Notes: generated by a model not told the origin, from the sequence alone. 64,000 bases of DNA from Chrysopilus asiliformis (GCA_964034945.1 OZ035960.1:104926933-104990932); one strand, 5' to 3'. Numbered from the stretch's first letter, positions 22,201 to 33,619 are shown. A program made the numbers and translations.

Positions 22201-23251
22201 TTTTGTCTGACCGCGCTGAAACTTGCCATATAGGGGTTTTGGGGAGCGAGAAATCAGAATCCGTTGTCCATTTTGAGCTAGCACCATTTCTTGAGGCGAT
22301 CCCTAGGCGCCCTGGCCAAACCGTGCGAGCTATCGAAAAATGGACAACGGATTTGTGATCAGCGACCCCCCATTACCCTCTACAACAAGTTTCAGCGAAA
22401 TTTTTTTTTTGAAAAAAATCGCAAAAAATTGCAGTGGTTATAGTCCATGATTTTTTGATGGCAAAAAATGTTTTTTTCTTATTTTTTGTCTGACCGCGCT
22501 GAAACTTGCCATATAGGGGTTTTGGGGAGCGAGAAATCAAAATCCGTTGTCCATTTTGAGCTAGCACCATTTCTTGAGGCGATCCCTAGGCGCCCTGGCC
22601 AAACCGTGCGAGCTATCGAAAAATGGACAACGGATTTGTGATCAGCGACCCCCCCATTACCCTCTACAACAAGTTTCAGCGAAATTTTTTTTTTTTAAAA
22701 ATCGCAAAAAATTGCAGTGGTTATAGTCCATGATTTTTTGATGGCAAAAAATGTTTTTTTCTTATTTTTTGTCTGACCGCGCTGAAACTTGCCATATAGG
22801 GGTTTTGGGGAGCGAGAAATCAAAATCCGTTGTCCATTTTGAGCTAGCACCATTTCTTGAGGCGATCCCTAGGCGCCCTGGCCAAACCGTGCGAGCTATC
22901 GAAAAATGTACAACGGATTTGTGATCAGCGACCCCCCATTACCCTCTACAACAAGTTTCAGCGAAATTTTTTTTTTGAAAAAAATCGCAAAAAATTGCAG
23001 TGGTTATAGTCCATGATTTTTTGATGGCAAAAAATGTTTTTTTCTTATTTTTTGTCTGACCGCGCTGAAACTTGCCATATAGGGGTTTTGGGGAGCGAGA
23101 AATCAGAATCCGTTGTCCATTTTGAGCTAGCACCATTTCTTGAGGCGATCCCTAGGCGCCCTGGCCAAACCGTGCGAGCTATCGAAAAATGGACAACGGA
23201 TTTGTGATCAGCGACCCCCCATTACCCTCTACAACAAGTTTCAGCGAAATT
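19244..23251 (+). repeat. 281/283-bp satellite array, about 14 units
   Basis: Units start at AAAATGGACAACGGAT: 19244 (279 bp), then 281-bp units from 19523 to 21770 (eight), then 283-bp units from 21771 to 23185 (five), then a 66-bp partial ending at GTTTCAGCGAAATT. Most differ by none or one or two bases. The 283-bp type has TTATAGTCC (or TGTTAGTCC in one) for TTAGTCC, and four of the five have ATGTTTTTTT for ATGCTTTTTT. Each unit is a fold-back: arm 61 bp, centre 97 bp, inverse arm 61 bp, then a 62-bp linker with CCTAGGCGCC. Repeated 65-66 aa frames on both strands are by-products. The array lies in a receptor intron. Confidence 0.97.
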
Positions 23252-24297
23252 ATCTAACATATTATCTAACCGTATTCATTCAAACTAAATAATTTTCTAT
23301 CAATCTTATTTATATGTACATATAATAGTGGGAATTTACATATTTTATGGAATAAAGAGACCCTTATGATGGCCATTTGCCTTTATTCTAACCTAACATA
23401 AAGGTTTTTCAAGTACGTTTGTATCGGAGGGACTATTTTATTATCTATTTTAAGTGTAACTAAATACAAATCCAATTTCGATATGGTCACTAGGTTATAT
23501 TTGGATTTTTTACACATTCTTGTAAGAAATTACTATCGCCGGCAATAGTCATTGAATATTTTATCCTTTTTAATGTTTTGTTGGGTTAGGAAACTACGGA
23601 TCAATTATTTCGATGAAAAAATTTTTTAAAAATACCTATAAAAACCAGAAAAACCACCGATTATTTTTTTTTCCGGAAATCACGAAAAAATATCCGGTTT
23701 AAAAAATATTTTAGCACTAAACAGTCTTTAATATTAACCGTATAGGTCCAGTGAAGACAAAGATTTAAAAAATATTTACTACGCCACCCCTAAAACTTCA
23801 TACTCTCTAATTATTTTTTTACACCGTTAAAGCGCAAAACAGAATTGGCCCAACACAACATTTACGGCGACATTTCATATTTTAAAGTCATAGTACTCTA
23901 TGCTTCTGTATACAATTAATCCGACGAACTTTGTCGTCGTAAAAAGTTGAATCGAATTTAACTTCTGTCGGCCAGCTCACCGACAAAATTTCATGGTTGA
24001 TTCAAAATGAAATCTTATGCGGACGTCTTAAAATCTAAATTTCGTCATTTAAAGAAAGCATTAGGAAATATAGTTTGCATGTGGTGTAGCTTATATTCAC
24101 ATTCCTATTATGTACCATATGATAATTGGTAACAAAAGAATTTTATATGTGACTAACCATCCCATTGTCAATATCTAATGAAAAGCAAATGACGTTTAGA
24201 ACAACAAAGTGTGCGCAATTGTATATGGAGGCCGACATTGTCGCCGTAATCTGTCGGCATAAATGTTTGTATTCGGACCAATTGTATTCCGACCTTA
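23252..24297. other. AT-rich intron sequence, nothing firm
   Basis: No gene or clear element. Around 23920-24290 GTCGGC/CCGAC words recur and may mark a decayed palindromic element, but no matching ends could be set. Confidence 0.4.
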
Positions 24298-24657
24298 AGC
24301 AGGCCACACACTAGACACGATTCACGACAATCTTATGACTCATCAATCCTCAAGGAAAGACAACACGAAAAAAATTGTATCGTGAAGTCCCCACACACAT
24401 TCATTCCCATCAGTTTGTAGCTAACTTTCGGTAAGTCTACATCGAGAGAGCACGATGGATCTACATCGAGAGAGAGCGGGATGGACCCAACAAGATTGTC
24501 ATGAATCGCGATGAGTTCAGGCGGCCGTGGAACGATACAATCTTGGTGTTAAAGCTTTGATTGTACTCTTTCATTGCCCACAGACTGTGAGGATACACGA
24601 TAACTCAAGTTTGTATCTTCATGGCGCGTCGTGTATCCTCTTAGTGTGTGGGCGGCA
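24298..24657. mobile_element. MITE with TTA duplication (CCACACACTA ends)
   Basis: It starts AGCAGGCCACACACTAGA and ends with the inverse of TGCCGCCCACACACTAAG, between TTA at 24295-24297 and 24658-24660. It contains a tandem pair of CTACATCGAGAGAG near 24438. No coding remnant. Confidence 0.78.
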
Positions 24658-25097
24658 TTAGGGAGATGTTAATACGAGTTGTTTTGACCAGATTTGCTAT
24701 TTTGCGTTGGTTTAAAAAAAAAAAAATTCTGTTGAAAACTAGAGACTGAGCCCCTGCCCGCTTGACGACCTTGCTAATGGTAAAACCTTGGTGATTCAGT
24801 AGCACATATTGGTGGGACGGTGTATCAAAAACTAAGGTAATTTCTATTTGGGACTGTGTAGTTCTTGATTTAAATCATTGCGACGCGTTCCGTTTTAAAA
24901 CATTTCGCCTGCGGCGTATATTTCTTAATTTTTTTTTGTCTGGATTTAATTTCTCAACTTTTTTCCTAGTCATGTGTGGTTTTCTAGAAGGAAACATATG
25001 TTTTCAGTATTTGCGAGTATATTAGATTTAGTATACTGTTTGTAACGCATCGAACCAATCATCATCGGACACAAAAATGAACTACACCACTATGTTA

Positions 25098-25731
25098 AGG
25101 CTCAACTATAATCGACATAAGAACGCATATGTAAATGTCAAATTCCCAACGAATGTTGACATGCATAGCTGTCAACATAAAAGCTAACCATAATAGGCAT
25201 AGACTGACATAAGTAAAGTTAAATTTTTCTCGATAGTAATTGACAAAGTTGAAGGAAAAAATGAGTGAATTGAAAAAAATTAAAGAAATATTTGAAATTG
25301 TGAAGTGCTTAAAAGAATTAAGTGACCTGAAAGATGAACTGGATGAATACGGCAGAAAGAAGCGTTCATGTTATGTACGAGAAATCAATCGCGACAGGAA
25401 AACGCACGGATACTACGTAGTCACCTTCTTAAAAGTAAAAAGGCTTGATCCGGATCAATTTTTTATTCACACGAGAATGACCACAAATGTCTTTGACTAT
25501 CTGTTGTCCTGCTTGAGTCCCTTTTTGGAAAAATTTTAGGTTATGTTCACTATTTACATATGCCAGTTCCATTTGTATCGAATTATTCATGCTTAACGAA
25601 TGTTTAACGAAGGTTTGAAAGTGGCAACACTCTTGACATATGCCTATTGTGGGTATTAACACTGACTTTCTTATTCTGGAAATGACATATGCAGCTACAT
25701 ATGCGTTCTTATGTCGATTATAGTTAAGCCT
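25098..25731 (+). mobile_element. PIF/Harbinger deletion derivative with TTA duplication
   Basis: 634 bp. Inverted ends of about 40 bp start AGGCTCAACTATAATCGACA. TTA flanks at 25095-25097 and 25732-25734. It carries the N-terminal part of a Harbinger-like nuclease gene, so it directly links the TTA-duplicating MITEs here to that superfamily. Confidence 0.85.
25240..25539 (+). pseudogene. Truncated PIF/Harbinger transposase, N-terminal fragment (99 aa)
   Basis: The frame starts with a charged, coiled-coil-like 35 residues, then reads KRSCYVREINRDRKTHGYYV, FLKVKRLDPDQFFIHTRMTT and NVFDYLLSCLSPFLEK. The pattern (aromatic-V-R-x-I-N-x-x-R, G-x-x, D-x-x-x-F, R-M-x-x-x-x-F-D-x-L-L, P) matches the region before the DDE nuclease of Harbinger transposases. 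The catalytic part is gone: only about 190 bp separate the stop from the right end. It cannot act as a nuclease. Confidence 0.7.
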
Positions 25732-26310
25732 TTAGGAATGACAAAGGATTTGGATTTTCGCATGTCCATCCGTCTGTCCGTCCGTGAACACCATAACTTT
25801 CCGTGAACACCATAAGGATTGAGCTAGAGACTTCAAATTTTGTATAGTTGCGTTTCTCGTAAATGGTAAGGGTATGTTGTTGAACGGGTAAAATCGGATC
25901 ATTCATTTCCCCCACATACAAACTAAAAAAAATGGTTTTTGGCAATTTTCTCGAAAACGGAGAGTCATATTGAAAAAATTATAAAAGTAAAATGTGATTA
26001 AAATAGAATTTTACATAACTCATCCATTCATCAAAATCCAATCGGACCACTGGTTCCCCCTTCTCCCATATAAATGGAATAGTTTTTTCCTGTTTTATCG
26101 AAAACTGTGCATCGTGTCGAAAAATTTATAAAGACCAAATGTGTTCAGAATATAATTTTACATTATTTATCCATACATCAAAATCCAATTGGACCACTTT
26201 GTTTGCCTCTCTCCTATACAAATGGATTTTTTAAAATAAACATTTTAACGATCATCATACAGAATATTTGACGGTTGGCCCGGCAATTGTAGCTTTTCTC
26301 ATGATTCAAT

Positions 26311-27428
26311 TATATAAAGTAAAATATGAAGTGAAAACTTGAAATTTTCGAATTTTTATGTAGAATTTGCCATTTTCTTAACGCTAAGGAGACCGCACAC
26401 AAATTGATTGTCTATTTCAAAATATAACAGATGGAGGTGCCGGTGAAGGTGAGATAGTCAATATGAAGTATCCTATTTTACTCCGAAAGTATCTTCTTCA
26501 TCCGTGTGCAAAATTTTACTGAAAAATTTAAAGGAAAACTTGTACATACGAGAATCTCAAAAATTGTTTCAAAACATGGTTTATGAGGCAAAAATCCCTT
26601 TCAATACCACAACTGTAGGAGAAATCAACGAATTGAAAAAAAAACTCAACTCTTTAAAGCTTAATTATCAGAGTTGAATTCAGTGATCGTTTTGTGTTTT
26701 TCTCTCAATTTCACCAACGCAACGTAACATAATATGGATTGTTTATTGAATATATTGCAATCAATATCCATTATCCCAATTCAATCGTGTGTACTTCAGT
26801 TCACTACAAAATTGATGCTGGTTTTGATTAATATTTTAACCAAAAATGTATTCAATTGAAGCTCATATAACTGGAAATTTGTGGAACAAAATTCACTAGT
26901 CGACGAATATTATTGGGATTATGGCTGTGTGTAACTTAATTGGTACATTATTCAAAGAAGTGAAAATTCGACGATTCGCAATGCTTTTTAATTTGCATAT
27001 TTGTGTCATAATAGAATTTTTAATTGATTTTCGATATTTGAAATTACTTTTAATATTATAAGATAAAGTTTGCTGTTAGTAAGTCTTTTTTACTTTTAGT
27101 TAGTTATTAGTAAGTCTTTTATTTCTTACAAATAACAGTTTTGTTGGGTGGATTCTGGCACCCATTCAGTTTTGTTGGGTAAATTGGGCCATTCTTTTGA
27201 AATGGCATTTGGGCGACATTTTGAGACATTTGGGGATTCGCTGCGTCAAATTCGGACCTCACGAAGAACAAACAATCGAGATATGCTTAATGTTTAACAA
27301 TTTCTATGTATGTTTAACTACATACATACATAGTTTAACTATGTATGGAGATATGTTTAATAATTTCTGCCTATATGAATTTTTTTAATGAAAATTCTTG
27401 CCCGTGGTGCTGCATACCGAAGGACTAA
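26311..27428. other. AT-rich intron sequence with a weak dispersed repeat
   Basis: At 27200-27265 GCGACATTTTGAGACATT and TTCGCTGCGTCAAATT match 48725-48770 (GCGACATTTTCAGACATT and TTCGCTGCGTTAATTT), an uncharacterised repeat. Otherwise nothing recognised. Confidence 0.4.
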
Positions 27429-28229
27429 AGGTGCCGCTCCACAAGAGAGTAAATGCCGGCGAGAACCTCTCGATAGCAGATACTCGCAAATGGACATGTC
27501 TCTGAGAGTCGCTCGCAGAAACTCGCAAAAACTCGTGAGCTAGTTTCTGCGAGCTGTCAAAAGTGATTCTACTCTCTAGTCAACAGCAGGGATGGCCCCA
27601 TTTTGCCTTAGGAGGGAAGTAGATTGGACCGAAAATAGTAGTAGATTGATACTAATAGTAGCAGATTTTCAAAAAAAAAAACCTTTTCTACCTATGCCGA
27701 TATACCAATTTGTATAACTAAAGCTAAATAGCTTTCTCATTCATAATACCAAAATTCTATCAACAAAATACTTGCTGTAGTTCAGAAAATGACATTTAAA
27801 AACTTCGTTTGTATTGGCTGCCTCATATTTAATTTCGTTAGAAGCTTTTTGCATTTAACATGTATAATACAATTTTTTGGTTGATTCATGTATTTTACAA
27901 AAAATAGTAGTAGATTTGATTTACTACGCACTAAAGCTTTTGAAGGCCAAAATAGTAGCAGATTTACTACAATTGTAGTAGGGGGACATCGCTGGTCGAC
28001 ACGCACCCACTGAACTCTCGGGGAGTTGCTCGCCAGATACGAACGGTGTTTGAATTTCGCTAGTAGCTCTCGAGAACTCGCCAAAGCAAGATGTCAAAAA
28101 AATCAAGACATTGGTCTTGAAAAGAGAAAAATCGCCGAAATTAACTCTCAAATGGACAACCTCCTGCGAGTAACTCTCGAGAGTTTTTGAGAGTTACTCG
28201 CGTATTTACTCTCATATGGAGCGGCACCT
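27429..28229 (+). mobile_element. GGTGCCGCTCC MITE, copy 2, split by a hAT-like element
   Basis: Ends AGGTGCCGCTCC and GGAGCGGCACCT, with inverted GAGTAAAT/ATTTACTC words just inside. Flanks are TAA on the left and TGA on the right. Apart from the insert at 27587-27994 it aligns with copy 1 at 2271-2640 and extends past it to a complete right end. Confidence 0.8.
27587..27994. mobile_element. hAT-like MITE, 408 bp, 8-bp duplication
   Basis: The ends CAGGGATGGCCCC and GGGGGACATCGCTG are an inverted pair of hAT type. The 8-bp flanks are GTCAACAG and GTCGACAC (two differences), and copy 1 of the host MITE has GTCGATAC at the empty site near 2436. The interior repeats GTAGTAGATT-like words. No coding sequence. 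Confidence 0.75.
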
Positions 28230-29295
28230 TGAGATAACCCTTTTATTTAAAATAATCACAAATAAAAATTCTCTCTGATCGGTCTTTTAAAATTTCCAAG
28301 CACACAAAAAGGGGGTGCTAAATACAGGCTTTACCTCGGGCGCCGCCTTGCCTTGGGTCTGATTTTTTTTTCTTTCAACGATATCTTTCAAATATTTTGA
28401 AATAAAAATTTTCTATTCTCGTAAAATGTTCCATTAGTGAATTTGTGGATAAAAATAGAAAATAGAGATATTTTAATTCTTTTAAGTGTTACGGAAAAGC
28501 TCTGGTTTTGAAAGCTGGAAATTGAAAATACGGTGTAATGTATGTATGCGGCAGTTTCACATTTTCCTGGTTTTATCGTGCAGCATTTTCTATCGATACT
28601 ACATAATCCTGTTGCAAATAAAATAAATGATTTTTGCTCATACAATCATTATTGAAATTCTGAGAGAGAAAAAAATGTGGTTGTTTTTCTGGAAGATTTT
28701 GAATTAACTTCGTAATCAAAGGTAAAAACATAATAATCCAGAAAAAAAGTTTATGAAAAGTTAATTCATTAATAAGGATATTTTTCTCCATAGTGAGTTT
28801 TTTTTATATATTATTATAGTAAAGATTGTTTGGTTAAAATCACGAAGAATTTCATGTACGTACACAAAATGAATTCATTTCCGTTTATCAAAGTCTATTT
28901 CAAAGCAAAGAAATGAAAATAATTTTCTCAACATAATAATCTTTAAATTGCTATAATATTGATTTAATTTTATTTGAATTATTCGTTTCCGTTCCTTTTT
29001 TACATTACGCATGTAAAAATCATACTGTGGTGAATTCATAAACGAGTACTGAATAAATTGTATAAGATTTGACGTTACATGAAAATAATATTGGTTGTGA
29101 TCAACACAAAACTTTCCTGTGCAATATTTAGTGTTGGAAAAAACATAAAAAAATATAATATTTTTTTCAAATATCTCGAGAACCGTTAAAGATATGTAAA
29201 AACCGTGTAAAGAAAGAGGAAATTTTATTTTATTTGAACTTGATAATATGCATTTTTTCGAGAAATTTCAAAAAAAAAACTATTTTTTTTTAATA

Positions 29296-29816
29296 TCGGG
29301 TCTTTCAACAAGGACATAACAATTTTGTATTTAAATAAAACACAGAATAATTGAGATATTCCAGGTGTAGTTGACATTTAAGTATGAAATTCGATGTCGT
29401 TCATATGGCCACCGCGAGCACGTTTGCTGATTGATTCTTTGGAGCCAATTTTCCACCACTCTTCCACACATATCGGCCGGAACGTTGGCGATTTCGCGTT
29501 CGATATTGTTCCTGAGCTCCTCTAACGATGTTGGCTTGTTGGCATAAACCAACGACTTAACATAACCCTATAAAAAGAAATCCAACGGCGTTAAATCGCA
29601 TGAGCGAGGTGGCCATTCGACCGGACCATTTCTCGAGATTTTCCTTTAATAGATCAATTGTTTGACCAGCTATGTGGCATTGCTCGTTCGTGAACTTCAC
29701 CATGATAAAAATGTAAACCTGGACTGATGTTTTAGCATTGCCAGATCATAAAAAAAGTTTTAGGGTGCGTTTTTTATTAAAATACAAAATTGTTATGTCC
29801 TTATTGAAAGACCCTT
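29296..29816 (-). pseudogene. Deleted mariner-like copy 2, complete ends, transposase remnant
   Basis: Inverted ends GGGTCTTTCAACAAGGACAT and, with one change, its inverse. TA words flank it. On minus the frame starts MVKFTNEQ and jumps directly to a late part resembling CHTAGQTIDLLKE. Further on MVYANKPTSLEELRNNIERE matches the C-terminus of the transposase group at 17778. A large internal deletion and a frameshift near the end remove all function. It shows the empty TTAA site of the MITE nested in copy 1. Confidence 0.8.
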
Positions 29817-30097
29817 TATATTGAGAATCGTTGGAGATAGTTAAAAATCGTTAAAGCAAAAAATGTGAAAAATTTTATTTCCCTTAAATTTTGTCATATT
29901 CATTTTTTTCCAAAAGCGTATAGGTTTCGCGGAATTTTCTAAAAACTTTATTCTTTCAAAAGACACTATAGGTATTCGTTTAGCTAACGGTACTTTTCAA
30001 AAATTTGATAAAAGACTACAATTTTCATTAAACTTAAATACAAAAAATTTCAAGTTGCTAGCTCAACCCGTTCTTGAGTTATTTAAGATTCGTAGAA

Positions 30098-30612
30098 TGG
30101 ACAGATCGACAGACAGGCGAGACGGAGAGACAAACTGACAGATACACATACAGACAGACCGACAGACTGACAGACCGATAGATCGACAGATCGACAGATC
30201 GACAGATCGACAGATCGACATACCGACAGATCGACATACCGACAGATCGACAGATCGACAGACCGATAGATCGACAGATCGACAGATCGACAGACCGACA
30301 GACCGACAGATCGACAGACCCACATACTGATAAACCGACAGATCTACAGGCCGACAGACTGACAGACAGACCGACAGACCGACAGACCGACAGACCGACA
30401 GACCGACAGACCGACAGACCGACAGACCGACAGACCGACAGACCGACAGACCGACAAACCGACAGACCGACAGACCGACAAACCGACAGACCGACAGACC
30501 GACAGACCGACAGACCGACAGACCGACAGACCGACAGACCGACAGACCGACAGACCGACAGACCGACAGACCGACAGACCGACAGACCGACAGACCGACA
30601 GGCCGACAGACA
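30098..30612. repeat. (GACAGACC/GACAGATC)n microsatellite
   Basis: An 8-bp unit in two zones: GACAGATC variants on the left and very regular GACAGACC on the right from about 30357. It lies inside family 2. Confidence 0.92.
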
Positions 30613-31059
30613 AATGCACCGACAACGTTATTATTGTGCCTGAAACGAGTTTCTTACTGATCAGAAAGTTTATATCTGCCCCCATTCTCAAGTCGTTCTC
30701 CATCATGATTGCAATACTTTCCCCCTATAGCAGAGGAAAGTAATTAATGACTTCATCCAGTTTAGATGGACAAAGATATATTATGGGGTGTATATGAGAA
30801 ATTGTTTCAGGTATAGTATATCGGTTGTCCTATTTGTTTTCTGAATTCATTAAAGTATTTTCAAATTCAGGATACTTGGTATGATTTGAACAAATTACGG
30901 GATTTTAATTTACATAATGTTTGAAACTGAATTCTCTATTTCTTAATAAATAGAACATAACCCAAAATATCAAAATTATGCTTAGAATAACTTATTAGCT
31001 TCGTCCGTACATGCTACAAAGTATAAATGATAATAAATTTATATATCATTCGCACTTAC

Positions 31060-31279
31060 CTAACACAGGTGTCTGTCCTAGCCAACCAGTTGCCCATCCG
31101 GAACTTTGAAACGTCCTTCCGCCAAGATCCTGCCTCTGTCTAGCCAGCAACCGTACAGTTAAACAATATGTTAAAAGCATTACACCCAAAGGAATATAGA
31201 AACAGACTATAGATCCAACTAATTTATATACAGAATCTGGGATCTGACATGTTCCATCTACCAGAACTGAAGCGTGACT
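31060..31279 (-). CDS. 5-HT2A: 5-HT2-type serotonin receptor exon: extracellular loop 2 and TM5
   Basis: A 220-bp exon with acceptor TTACAG and a perfect donor GTAAGT. It enters in phase 0 and leaves one base. The residues include HASVLVDGTCQIPD, where Cys is the expected loop-2 partner of the TM3 disulfide, then TM5 (KLVGSIVCFYIPLGVMLLTY) and LTVRLLARQRQ, the start of intracellular loop 3. TM5 matches the 5-HT2 pattern with its FYIP core. Confidence 0.95.
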
Positions 31280-32589
31280 CTGTAAGGGAGAAAGAAAAAT
31301 ATTGTATGTGAGTACCATCAATGTTACAACAATACCAAGGGCATGAGAATAAACAAAAATAGTAGGTAATGAAAAAATATAAAAAAGAGGAAGCGTATAT
31401 GAGCGGAAATCTAATGAAAATAAAAAGGAAATTTTAAATTAATAAATAACATAATATCGTTAGAAACTGATTGACAGTCAGGTCTAGATTAGTGTAATAT
31501 AATCTCATTAGTCACCTATTAGTCGCACATTATTTTGTGATTACATTTTATGTTTCATACGTAGGACATTTACAAGTAAAATCATCTGTACTTTCTTATA
31601 AACGAAAATTACAGAGGCTTTGTTTAAACAAGAGTTTTCATCTAAATGTTAATTTTCGAAGTTATAGAATTTATAAAGCCAGTTGTGAATAATTCTCTCA
31701 ATCACAAATTTAGTGGGAGTGGGAGTCATGAATTTAAAGGGACATAAGTGTGACGGTATTATTTAATCCTAAACAGGAAATCACAAAAAAAAATATTCAG
31801 GAAAAAGGCGGGAATTAGCGTCACATATTTTATGGACAATACATAAACTTAGAATTTCGTTCTTAAGACATCATTTTTTGGTGACATTCTGTTTTAAAAT
31901 AAGAATTTCCCGCGATTTTTTAAAAATTCATTAGAGATAAGAAAATCAAGTGATGATCTCAAAAGATATTTTTCACGTCTTGAATTTCCCTTCATGCCAA
32001 CGGACAGTAATGAAGATAATAGGCATTTGAATTGCCCATACATCTACCTACTATTTACTTACATATTTACATTCTCGTAAGTTACTTTCGATGGATCCTC
32101 TACTATTTTATGTAAACAAAAATAGGCATTTGAAGAACTTTATTTAGGTTCGTGAATTAAATGGGTGTTTCCTTTGGGGATCATTACAATTTATTTGTTT
32201 TAACCTAACGTCTACACCTAACATTCCAATAGGAGATGTCCATTGAATAGAATTGCCATCAGAAGGAAATATTATAAATCAAAGTGAAGGGGAAAGGGGA
32301 GTAGTAGAAAATCGTTTCTGATTCGATTAGGGTCGTATATTTATAGTCGACATTACTATTCATTAAAAAAAAAGGTTAAAATTAATTTCTATACCATTGC
32401 CACAATTTATTATCAGGTATAACTACTATACTTAGATTATATTAATTTGGCAACAAATTACCATTAGGTTGTTTTTACGGTTTAATCGTACGAGAATACA
32501 AACCATTTAATGAAGAATTCAAAACCGCTTTAATTGCGATCGTAGAAAGAAAATTGGAAAAATTATAAAGAAAATCATGTGTTCTAATA

Positions 32590-33045
32590 TAAAAATATCT
32601 CTTGTGATTAACACAAAACTGTGCACTGCTATATTTAATTTCGGAAAAAGTATATAAAAAATGATATTTTTTCAAATATCTTGAGAGCCGTTAAAGATAT
32701 GTAAAAACCGTTAAAATAAAAAATTCAGGTAATTTTATTTCCTTTGAATTTGGTTATATGTATTTTTTCACAATAGCGCATAGTTTTCGAGAAATTTTCA
32801 AAAAGCTGAATTTAAATTTTTTTAGGGGGGTTACCCGTTATAGTCACCGTTACTTTTCCAAAGGTCGATCGGAAAGTACGATTTTTGTAAAACTTTTGCG
32901 TATCTCGTATTACCAACGCGTTTACTTAGCGACTTGAACAGACCGACAGACAGATGCACGGACATCCTCATAATTTTGCCTGAAACGGATTTCATACTGA
33001 TCAGAAAGTTTCTATCTGCCCTCGTTCGCAATACGGAGAGAAATC
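32590..33045 (+). repeat. Family 2 dispersed element, microsatellite almost absent
   Basis: Collinear with other copies: TTAACACAAAACTGTGCACT, ATCTTGAGAGCCGTTAAAGA, CCGTTACTTTTCCAAAGG. The GACAGACC block is only about three units (32938-32957), then GATGCACGGACATCC and CTGATCAGAAAGTTTCTATC. Confidence 0.75.
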
Positions 33046-33170
33046 AAAGGACAGATTCCTAAAAACAATTGGAATATACGAGACTGTGAAATTTTTTGGT
33101 AATGATTCCCAAAAAAAAGGAAAATCATGCAAAAAAAGAATAAAAAGAATTTTTTTTTATTTTTTTTTAA

Positions 33171-33397
33171 CACGTCGGCTACCATGTGAGTCACCCGTGT
33201 ACACACACTATTGTCATTACCGTCAGTTTCTCAAGTTCCATGGTTGAGTGCAGTCGCTCGTGCGATACAAAGGGGTTTTTTTTGTCCGTTATATTTTATT
33301 CGATTCGTTCGTTTTTGTCTGTATTGATCTTGTGTTCACTGGTGACTCACAAAGTACAGAAATGATTTTTGCGTTTTTTTGGCTGGTAGCCAACGTG
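33171..33397. mobile_element. Probable piggyBac-like MITE (TTAA on the left)
   Basis: The ends CACGTCGGCTACCA and TGGTAGCCAACGTG are inverted with one change. TTAA lies on the left (33167-33170); the right flank TTGC has diverged or been overwritten by the next element. Confidence 0.55.
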
Positions 33398-33565
33398 TTG
33401 CACTAAAAAGAAAAAAAAATTTTTGGGCACTGTGTATCAGAAATAAAGGCGAGATAAATATTTATTTTATTTTTTATGCCGTCATCTTACTTTTATTTTT
33501 GATACACAGTGACCAAGAAATTATTTTTTCGCATTTTTTTAATAAAAGCTTTTATTAAAAATTTT
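33398..33565. mobile_element. Short inverted-repeat element (CTGTGTATCA family), copy 1
   Basis: GGGCACTGTGTATCAGAAAT with AAAGGCGAGATAAAT faces ATTTTTGATACACAGTGACC. The same layout, about 280 bp longer inside, recurs at 57240-57690. Confidence 0.6.
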
Positions 33566-33619
33566 TTTTTTTGATTTTTTCGATTTTTTTTGGTAATTTT
33601 GTGATGGGTTAGTATAACT

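Larger units (their letters stand above)
25010..26310 (+). repeat. Family 1b dispersed element, interrupted
   Basis: A diverged relative of family 1: ATTAGATTTAGTATACTGTT, AAATGAACTACACCAC, then after the insertion GGAATGACAAAGGATTTGGA, CCGTCTGTCCGTCCG, GGATTGAGCTAGAGACTT, and an end like GGCAATTGTAGCTTTTCTCA. The family motif ACACCAGTGTGTTTAGAATGA shows what the site looked like before the Harbinger-like insertion. Confidence 0.65.
29085..30745 (+). repeat. Family 2 dispersed element, long copy with GACAGACC array
   Basis: Starts around GTTGTGATCAACACAAAACT. After the mariner insert it continues with AATCGTTGGAGATAG, TAGCTAACGGTACTTTTC and CTCAACCCGTTCTTGAG, then a GACAGATC/GACAGACC microsatellite (about 30098-30612). 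The right end reads CGTTATTATTGTGCCTGAAA, then CTATAGCAGAGGAAAGTA. Long SVCRSVGL frames on minus are translations of the microsatellite. Confidence 0.8.
14850..31059 (-). other. 5-HT2A: Giant intron of the receptor gene, 16.2 kb
   Basis: Between exons 14717-14849 and 31060-31279. It contains the intact mariner, the 281-bp satellite array, several Harbinger-like MITEs and a family 2 element. Stretches where I saw nothing recognisable are 14850-15600, 15670-15970, 23252-24290, 24665-25010, 26310-27400, 28235-29080 and 30746-31059. Confidence 0.85.

Noticed and set aside
19477..23136. Repeated 65-66 aa reading frames on both strands (MRRSLGAL-like and MVLAQNGQ-like)
   Set aside because: They recur every 281 or 283 bp because the satellite unit repeats. 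The fold-back arms give frames on both strands. No start context, splice sites or known protein similarity.
19244..23251. Possible CRISPR array
   Set aside because: The repeats are 281 bp with no unique spacers, and this is a eukaryotic intron. It is a satellite.
30063..30706. Long SVCRSVGL frames on the minus strand
   Set aside because: Translations of the GACAGACC array in family 2; same for 37709-38477.
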